DNA of 64,000 nt, taken from Sepioteuthis lessoniana (lineage: Eukaryota; Mollusca; Cephalopoda; Myopsida; Loliginidae). Under the pieces are notes generated by a model. That model did not search any database, was not told where the DNA came from, and worked only from the letters and a program-made list of their open reading frames with translations. Both the position numbers and the translations under genes were made by a program. The stretch spans positions 36,793,950 through 36,857,949 of the forward strand of contig OY757947.1 in assembly GCA_963585895.1 (NCBI GenBank), in the 5' to 3' direction. This document shows positions 55,777 to 64,000 of the stretch, piece after piece (position 1 is the stretch's first letter; each line of letters begins with the position of its first letter).

Positions 55777-57985
55777 TCCCTGGGTAAAAAATCCACCGCG
55801 CGTTGGTATAATCCAAACTTCTTCGGTAAATGTAAATTTCCATTCTGCATCTCTTGTTCAACGTCATAGGTACAACTCCACCGCGCGTTTGTATAATCCA
55901 AAATTCTTCGGTAAATGTAAATTTCCATTGCGCATCTCTTATTCATATCCCTACGTACAAATCCACCGCGCGTTGCTATAATCCAAACTTCTTCGGTAAA
56001 TGTAAATTTCCATTCTGCATCTTTTATTCATTTCCCTAGGTACAAATCCACCGCGCGTTGGTATAATCCAAACTTCTTCGGTAAATGTAAATTTCCCTTC
56101 TGCATCTTTTATTCATCTTCATAGGTACAAATCCACCACGCGTTGGTATAATCCAAACTTTTTCGGTAAATGTAAATTTCCATTCTGCATGTCTTATTCA
56201 TCTCCCTAGGTACAAATCCACCGCGCGTTGGTATAATCCAAACTTCTTCAGGAAATGAAAATTACCATTCTGCATCTTTTATTCATCTTCATAGGTACAA
56301 ATCCACCGCGCGTTGGTATAATCCAAACTTCTTCGGTAAATGTAAATTTCCATTCTGCATCTTTTATTACTCTTCATAGGTACAAATCCACAGCGCGTTG
56401 GTATAATCCAAACTTCTTCGGTAAATGTAAATTTCCATTCTGCATCTTTTATTCATCTTCATAGGTACAAATCCACCGCGCATTGGTATAATCCAAACTT
56501 CTTTGGTAAATGTAAATTTCCATTCTGCATCTCTTATTCATCTCACTAGGTACAAATCCACCGCGCGTTGGTATAATCCAAACTTCTTCGGTAAATGTAA
56601 ATTTCCATTCTGCATCTCTTATTCATCTTCATAGGTACAAATCCACCGCGCATTGGTATAATCCAAACTTCTTCGGTAAATGTAAATTTCCATTGCGCAT
56701 CTCTTATTCATATCCCTACGTACAAATCCACTGCGCGTTGGTATAATCCAAACTTCTTCATTAAATGTAAATTTCCATTCTGCATCTTTTATTCATCTTC
56801 ATAGGTACAAATCAACCGCATGTTGGTATAATCCAAACTTCTTTGGTAAATGTAAATTTCCATTCTGCATCTCTTATTCATCTTCATAGGTACAAATCCA
56901 CCGCGCGTTGGTATAATCCAAACTTCTTCGGTAAATGTAAATTTCCATTCTGCATCTTTTATTCATCTTCATAGGCACAAATCCACCGCGCGTTGGTATA
57001 ATCCAAACTACTTCGGTAAATGTAAATTTCCATTCTGCATCTTTTATTCATCTCTCTAGGTAAAAAATCCACCGCGCGTTGGTATAATCCAAACTTCTTT
57101 GGTAAATGTAAATTTCCATTCTGCATCTCTTATTCATCTTCATAGGTACAAATCCACCGCGCGTTGGTATAATCCAAACTTCTTCGGTAAATGTAAATTT
57201 CAATTCTGCATCTTTTATTCATCTTCATAGGTACAAATCCACCGCGCGTTGGTATAATCCAAACTTCTTCGGTAAATGTAAATTTCCATTCTGCATCTTT
57301 TATTCATCTCCCTAGGTACAAATCCACCGCGCGTTGGTATAATCCAAACTTCTTTGGTAAATGTAAATTTCCATTCTGCATCTCTTATTCATCTTCATAG
57401 GTACAAATCCACCGCGCGTTGGTATAATCAGAACTTCTTCGGTAAATGTAAATTTCCATTCTGCATCTTTTATTCATCTTCATAGGTACAAATCCACCGC
57501 GCGTTGTTATAATCCAAACTTTTTCGATAAATGTAAATTTCCATTCTGCATCTTTTATTCATCTCACTAGGTACAAATCCACCGCGCGTTGGTATAATCC
57601 AAACTTCTTCGGTAAATGTAAATTTCCATTCTGCATCTCTTATTCATCTTCATAGGTACAAATCCACCGCGCGTTGGTATAATCCAAACTTCTTCGGTAA
57701 ATGTAAATTTCCATTGCGCATCTCTTATTCATAGCCCTACGTACAAATCCACCGCGCGTTGGTATAATCCAAACTTCTTCGTTAAATGTAAATTTCCATT
57801 CTGTATCTTTTATTCATCTTCATAGGTACAAATCCACCGCGCGTTGGTATAATCCAAACTTCCTTGGTAAATGTAAATTTCCATTCTGCATCTCTTATTC
57901 ATCTTTATAGGTACAAATCCACCGCGCGTTGGTATAATCCAAACTTCTTCGGTAAATGTAAATTTCCATTCTGCATCTTTTAATC
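55777..57985. repeat. D4 HOR, last partial copy
   Basis: Carries GGTAAAAAATCC (55788) and CTTGTTCAACGTCAT (55858), then the GCATGTCTT module (56187), TTCATTAAATG and ATAGGCACAAATCC. CATAGCCCTACG at 55601 recurs at 57728, a shift of 2127 bp: 25 monomers plus the two inserted bases at 55788 and 57064. The AGGTCAAATCC and ATGTGAATT monomers of the other copies are missing. Domain D5 begins just downstream. Confidence 0.78.
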
Positions 57986-60900
57986 ATCTTCATAGGTACA
58001 AATCCACCGCGCGTTGGTATAATCCAAACTTCTTCGGTAAATGTAAATTTCCATTCTGCATCTTTTATTCATCTCCCTAGGTACAAATCCACCGCGCGTT
58101 GGTATAATCCAAACTTCTTCGGTAAATGTAAATTTCCATACCGCATCTCTTATTCATCTCCCTACGTACAAATCCACCGCGCGTTGGTATAATCCAAACT
58201 TCTTCGGTAAATGTAAATTTCCGTTCTGCATCTTATATTCATCTAAATAGGTACAAATCCACCGCGCGTTGGTATAATCCAAACTTCTTCGGTAAATGTA
58301 AATTTCCATTGCGCATCTCTTATTCATCTCCCTACGTACAAATCCACCGCGCGTTGGTATAATCCAAACTTCTTCGGTAAATGTAAATTTCCATTCTGCA
58401 TCTCTTATTCATCTTCATAGGTACAAATCCACCGCGCGTTGGTATAATCCAAACTTCTTCGGTAAATGTAAATTTCCATTCTGCATCTTTTATTCATCTT
58501 CCTAGGTACAAATCCACCGCGCGTTGGTAAAATCCAAACTTCTTCGTTAAATGTAAATTTCCATTCGGCATCTCTTATTCATCTTCATAGGTACAAATCC
58601 ACCGCGCGTTGGTATAATCTAAACTTCCTCGGTAAATGTAAATTTCCATTCTGCATCTTTTATTCATCTTTATAGGTACAAATCCACCGCGCGTTGGTAT
58701 TTTCCAAACTTCTTCGGTAAATGTAAATTTCCATTCTGCATGTTTTATTCATCTTCATAGGTACAAATCCACCGCGCGTTGGTATAATCCAAACTTCATC
58801 GGTAAATTTTAAATTTCCATTGCGCATCTTTTATTCATCTCCTAGGTACAAATCCACCACGCGTTGGTATAATCCAAACTTCTTCGGTAAATATAAATTT
58901 CCATTCTGTATCTTTTATTCATCTTCATAGGTACAAATCCACCGCGCGTTGGTATAATCCAAATATCTTCGGTAAATGTAAATTTCCATTCTGCATCTTT
59001 TATTCATTTCCCTAGGTACAAATCCACCGCGCGTTGGTATAATCCAAAGTTCTTCGGTAAATGTAAATTTTCATCTGCATCTCTTATTCATCTCCCTAGG
59101 TACAAATCCACCGCGCGTTGGTATAATCCAAACTTCTTCGGGAAATGTAAATTACCATTCTGCATCTTTTATTCATCTTCATAGGTACAAATCCACCGCG
59201 CGTTGGTAAAATCCAAACTTCTTCGGTAAATGTAAATTTCGATTCTGCATCTTTTATTCATCTTCATAGGTACAAATCCACCGCGCGCTGGTATAATCCA
59301 AACTTCTTCGGTAAATGTAAATTTCCATTGCGCATCTCTTATTCATCTCCCTACGTACAAATCCACCGCGCGTTGGTATAATCCAAACTTCTTTAGTAAA
59401 TGTAAATTTCCATTCTGCATCTTTTATTCATCTCCCTAGGTACAAATCCACCGCGCGTTGGTATAATCCAAACTTCTTCGGTAAATGTAAATTTCCATGC
59501 TGCATCTCTTATTCATCTTCATAGGTACAAATCCACCGTGCGTTGGTATAATCCAAACTTCTTCGGTAAATGTAAATTTCCATTCTGCATCTTTTATTCA
59601 TCTCCCTAGGTACAAATCCACCGCGCGTTGGTATAATCCAAACTTCTTCGGTAAATGTAAATTTCCATTCTGCATCTCTTATTCATCTTCATAGGTACAA
59701 ATCCATCGCGCGTTGGTATTTTCCAAACTTCTTCGGTAAATGTAAATTTCCATTGTGCATCTTTTATTCATCTTCATAGGTACAAATCCACCGCGCGTTT
59801 GTATAATCCAAACCTCTTCGGTAAATGTAAATTTCCATTGCGTATCTCTTATTCATCTCCCTACGTACAAATCCACTGCGCGTTGGTATAATCCAAACTT
59901 CTTCGGTAAATGTATATTTCCATTGCGCATCTCTTATTCATCTCCCTAGGTACAAATCCACCGCGCGTTGGTATAATCCAAACTTCTTCGGTAAATGTAA
60001 ATTTCCATTCTGCATCTCTTATTAATCTTCATAGGTACAAATCCACCGCGCGTTGGTATAATCCAAACTTCTTCGGTAAATGTAAATTTTCATTCTGCAT
60101 CTTTTATTCATCTTCATAGGTACAAATCCACCGCGCGTTGGTATAATACAAACTTCTTCGGTAAATGTAAATTTCCTTTCTGCATCTCTTATTCATCTCC
60201 CTAGGTACAAATCCACCACACGTTGGTATAATCCAAACTTCTTCGGTAAATATAAATTTCCATTCTGCATCTTTCATTCATCTCCCTAGGTACACATCAC
60301 CCGCGCGTTGGTATAATCCAAACTTCTTCGGTAAATGTAAATTTCCATTCTGCATCTCTTATTCATTTTCAAAGGTACAAATCCACTGCGCGTTGGTATA
60401 ATCCAAACTTTTTCGGTAAATGTATATTTCCATTTTGCATCTTTTATTCATCTCCCTAGGTACAAATCCACCGCGCGTTGGTATAATCCAAACTTCTTCG
60501 GTAAATGTAAATTTCCATGCTCCATCACTTATTCATCTTCATAGGTACAAATCCACCGCGCGTTGGTATAATCCGAACTTCTTCGGTAAATGTAAATTTC
60601 CATTCTGCATCATTTATTCATCTCCCTAGGTACAAATCCACTGCGCGTTGGTATAATCCAAACTTCTTTGGTAAATGTAAATTTCCATTGCGCATCTCTT
60701 ATTCATCTCCCTACGTACAAATCCACCGCGCGTTGGTATAATCCAAACTTCTTCGGTAAATGTAAATTTCCGTTCTGCATCTTTTATTCATCTAAATAGG
60801 TACAAATCCACCACGCGTTGGTATAATCCAAACTTCTTCGGTAAATGTAAATTTCCATTCTGCATCTTTTACTCATCTTCATAGGTACAAATCCAACGCG

Positions 60901-63900
60901 CGTTGGTATAATCCAAACTTCTTTGGTAAATGTAAATTTCCATTCTGCATCTTTTATTCATCTTCATAGTTACAAATCCACCGCGCGTTGGTATAATCCA
61001 AACTTCATCGGTAAATGTAAATTTCCATTGCGCATCTCTTATTCATCTCCCTACGTACAAATCCACCGCGCGTTGGTATAAACCAAACTTCTTCGGTAAA
61101 TGTAAATTTCCATTCTGCATCTTTTATTCATTTCCCAAGGTACAAATCCGCCGCGCGTTGGTATAATCCAAACTTCTTCGGTAAATGTAAATTTCCATTC
61201 TGCATCTCTTATTCATCTCCCTAGGTACAAATCCACCGCGCGTTGGTATAATCCAAACTTCTTCGGTAAATGTAAATTTCCTTTGCGCATCTCTTATTCA
61301 TCTCCCTCCGTACAAATCCACCGCGCGTTGGTATAATCCAAACTTCTTCGGTAAATGTAAATTTCAGATCTGCATCTTTTATTCATCTTCATAGGTACAA
61401 ATCCACCGCGCGTTGGTATAATCCACACTTCTTCGGTACATGTAAATTTCCATTCTGCATCTTTTATTCATCTTCATAGGTACAAATCCACCGCGCGTTG
61501 GTAAAATCCAAACTTCTTCGGTAAATGTAAATTTCGATTCTGCATCTTTTATTCATCTTCATAGGTAAAAATCCACCGCGCGCTGGTATAATCCAAACTT
61601 CTTCGGTAAATGTAAATTTCCATTCTGCATCTTTTATTCATCTCCCTAGGTACAAATCCACCGCGCGTTGGTATAATCCAAACTTCTTCGGTAAATGTAA
61701 ATTTCCATTCTGCATCTCTTATTCATTTTCAAAGGTACAAATCCACCGCGCGTTGGTATAATCCGAACTTCTTCGGTAAATGTAAATTTCCATTCTGCAT
61801 CTTTTATTCATCTCCCTAGGTACAAATCCACCGCGCGTTGGTATAATCCAAACTTCTTCGGTAAATGTAAATTTCCATTGCGCATCTCTTATTCATCTCC
61901 CTACGTACAAATCCACCGCGCGTTGGTATAATCCAAACTTCTTCGGTAAATGTAAATTTCCATTCTGCATCTTTTAATCATCTTCATAGGTACAAATCCA
62001 CCACGCGTTGTTATTATCCAAACTTCTTCGGTAAATGTAAATTTTCATTCTGCATCTCTTATTCATCTCCCTAGGTACAAATCCACCGCGCGTTGGTATT
62101 TTCCAAACTTCTTCTGTAAATGTAAATTTCCATTCTGCATCTTTTATTCATCTTCATAGGTACAAATCCACCGCGCGTTGGTATAATCCAAACTTCATCG
62201 GTAAATGTAAATTTCCAATGCGCATCTCTTATTCATCTCCCTACGTACAAATCCACCGCGCGTTGGTATAATCCAAACTTCTTCGGTAAATGTAAATTTC
62301 CATTCTGCATCTCTTATTCATCTTCATAGGTACAAATCCACCGCGCGTTGGTATAATCCAAACTTCTTCGGTAAATGTAAATTTCCATTCTGCATCTTTT
62401 ATTCATCTCCCTCGGTACAAATCCACCGCGCGTTGGTATAATCCTAACCTCTTCGGTAAATGTAAATTTCCATTCTGCATCTCTTATTCATCTTCATAGG
62501 TACAAATCCACCGCGCGTTGGTATAATCCAAACTTCTTCGATAAATGTAAATTTCCATTGCGCATCTCTTATTCATCTCCCTACGTACAAATCCACCGCG
62601 CGTTGGTATAATCCAAACTTCTTCGGTAAATGTAAATTTCCATTCTGCATCTTTTATTCATTTCCCAAGGTACAAATCCACCGCGCGTTGGTATAATCCA
62701 AACTTCTTCGGTAAATGTAAATTTCCTTTGCGCATCTCTTATTCATCTCCCTACGTACAAATCCACCGCACGTTGGTATAATCCAAACTTCTTCGGTAAA
62801 TGTAAATTTCCGTTCTGCATCTTTTATTCATCTTCATAGGTACAAATCCACCACGCGTTGGTATAATCCAAACTTCTTCGGTAAATGTAAATTTTCAATA
62901 TGCATCTCTTATTCATCTCCCTAAGTACAAATCCACCGCGCGTTGGTATAATCCAAACTTCTTCAGTAAATGTAAATTTCCATTCTGCATCTTTTATTCA
63001 TCTCCCTAGGTACAAATCCACCGCGCGTTGGTATAATCCAAACTTCTTTTGTTAATGTAAATTTCCATGCTGCATCTCTTATTCATCTTCATAGGTACAA
63101 ATCCACCGCGCGTTGGTATAATCCAAACTTCTTCGGTAAATGTAAATTTCCTTTCTGCATCTTTTATTCATCTCCCTAGGTACAAATCCACCGCGCGTTG
63201 GTATAATCCAAACTTCTTTGGTAAACGTAAATTTCCATTCTGCATCTTTTATTCATCTTCATAGGTACAAATCCATCGCGCGTTGGTATTTTCCAAACTT
63301 GGTCGGTAAATGTAAATTTCCATTCTGCATCTTTTATTCATCTTCATAGGTACAAATCCACTGCGCGTTGGTATAATCCAAACTTTTTCGGTAAATGTAA
63401 ATTTCCTTTGCGCATCTCTTATTCATCTCCCTAGGTACAAATCCACCGCACGTTGGTATAATCCAAACTTCTTTGGTAAATGTAAATTTCCATTCTGCAT
63501 CTTTTATTCATCTTCATAGGTACAAATCCACCGCGCGTTGGTATAATCCAAACTTCTTCGGTAAATGTAAATTTCCATTCTGCATTTTTTATTCATCTCC
63601 CTCGGTACAAATCCACCGCGCGTTGGTATAATCCTAACTTCTTCGGTAAATGTAAATTTCCATTCTGCATCTCTTATTCATTTTCAAAGGTACAAATCCG
63701 CCGCGCGTTGGTATAATCCAAACTTCTTCGGAAAATGTAAATTTCCATTCTGCATCTTTTATTCATCTCCCTAGGTACAAATCCACCGCGCGTTGGTATA
63801 ATCCAAACTTCTTCGGTAAACGTAAATTTCTATTGGGCATCTCTTATTCATCTCCCTACGTACAAATCCACCGCGTTTTGGTATAATCCAATTTTCTTCG

Positions 63901-64000
63901 GTAAATGTAAATTTCCATTCTGCATCTCTTATTCATCTTCATAGGTACAAATCCACCGCGCGTTGGTATAATCCAAACTTCTTCGGTAAATGTAAATTTC
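57986..64000. repeat. Domain D5: D1-like satellite block
   Basis: D4 markers stop and D1 markers return. The stretch 58600-59060 follows about 820-1262 (CTTCCTCGG, GGTATTTTCC, CTTCATCGG, TCTCCTAGG at 58840/1041, CTGTATC, CCAAAGTTC). The stretch 59497-60300 follows 4078-4880 at 55419 bp. The stretch 60287-60600 follows 5802-6115 at 54485 bp. The stretch 60780-62100 follows 6550-7870 at 54231 bp. The stretch 63271-63900 follows 9041-9750 at 54230 then 54145 bp. Order is conserved; shifts change by whole monomers. Confidence 0.82.

Larger units (their letters stand above)
32001..57985. repeat. Domain D4: satellite subfamily with private variants
   Basis: Two variants are seen only here. GGTAAAAAATCC (one extra base in the A run) occurs about 18 times from 32494 to 57064. 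CATATCCCTACG, instead of CATCTCCCTACG, occurs from about 32145 to 56710. The D3 marker pair continues at 33811, 36701, 39846, 41884, 44349, 45794, 47919, 50980 and 53871, so D4 is a derivative of the same HOR lineage. Other features are TTCATTAAATG, TTCGATAAATG, TTCGCTAAATG and CTTTATCTTTT. The last landmark is CATAGCCCTACG at 57728, repeating 55601. Confidence 0.82.
1..64000. repeat. 85-bp satellite DNA array filling the window
   Basis: Every stretch I read is the same 85-bp monomer in direct tandem orientation. TACAAATCC recurs at 31, 116 and so on to 63946, which fits 752 monomers with a net shift of only -5 bp. I saw no inverted monomers, no unrelated insertion and no unique sequence. Neighbouring monomers differ by a few substitutions or a one-base indel. 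Length, tandem purity and HOR structure are typical of eukaryotic centromeric, pericentromeric or subtelomeric satellites; which of these applies cannot be decided here. Both ends of the window lie inside the array, so its real length exceeds 64 kb. I do not recognise the satellite family or the species. Confidence 0.98.

Noticed and set aside
1..64000. Short ORFs of 60-131 codons on both strands
   Set aside because: They are the same satellite read through successive frames and repeat with each HOR copy. They have no recognisable domain and no constant start or stop. I do not list any as a gene.
1..64000. CRISPR array
   Set aside because: There is no repeat-spacer alternation; the whole 85-bp unit is repeated and there are no unique spacers or cas genes.
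1..64000. Transposable element or unique insertion hidden in the array
   Set aside because: I read the monomer rhythm through the window and found no break; the one-base indels account for the full length.
1..64000. tRNA, rRNA or telomere repeats
   Set aside because: No cloverleaf-like, rDNA-like or short G-rich telomeric motif was seen; everything is the 85-bp satellite.

Overview
The whole 64 kb window is a eukaryotic-type satellite DNA array. I find no gene, RNA gene, transposable element, CRISPR array or unique sequence on either strand. The unit is an 85-bp monomer, always head-to-tail in one orientation. About 752 complete monomers lie between positions 31 and 63945, with a partial monomer at each end. 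By-eye composition of a typical monomer is A23 T30 C21 G11 (about 38% GC), with four CpGs: three in a CCGCGCG core and one in TTCGG. I cannot name the species. A gap-free array of this size suggests (peri)centromeric or other heterochromatin of a plant or animal, but nothing in the window fixes the chromosomal position.

Although the monomers are alike, private variants and one-base indels act as landmarks and reveal a layered higher-order repeat (HOR) structure. Five domains can be drawn. D1 (1 to about 8640) is an older, heterogeneous block with local duplications. D2 (about 8641-20100) holds four phased copies of a 28-monomer HOR (2381 bp), in versions of 38, 28 and 30 monomers plus a truncated one. 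D3 (about 20101-32000) has 15-monomer units (1274 bp) and a nearly perfect tandem duplication of 3823 bp. D4 (about 32000-57985) is marked by variants found nowhere else in the window and contains a 25-monomer HOR (2125 bp) with whole-monomer insertions and deletions. D5 (about 57986-64000) returns to D1-type sequence and is collinear with 4.1-9.7 kb at offsets of about 54.1-55.4 kb.

Shifts between duplicated blocks are integer multiples of 85 bp, plus or minus the few one-base indels inside them. This is what in-register unequal crossing-over or conversion between monomers would give. Short ORFs of about 60-130 codons occur throughout, but they follow from the monomer being read in successive frames (85 = 3x28+1) and I do not regard them as genes. 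No novel protein-coding system is visible. What is notable is the record of array evolution, a nearly perfect 14-bp dyad in each monomer, and CpG-transition variants.
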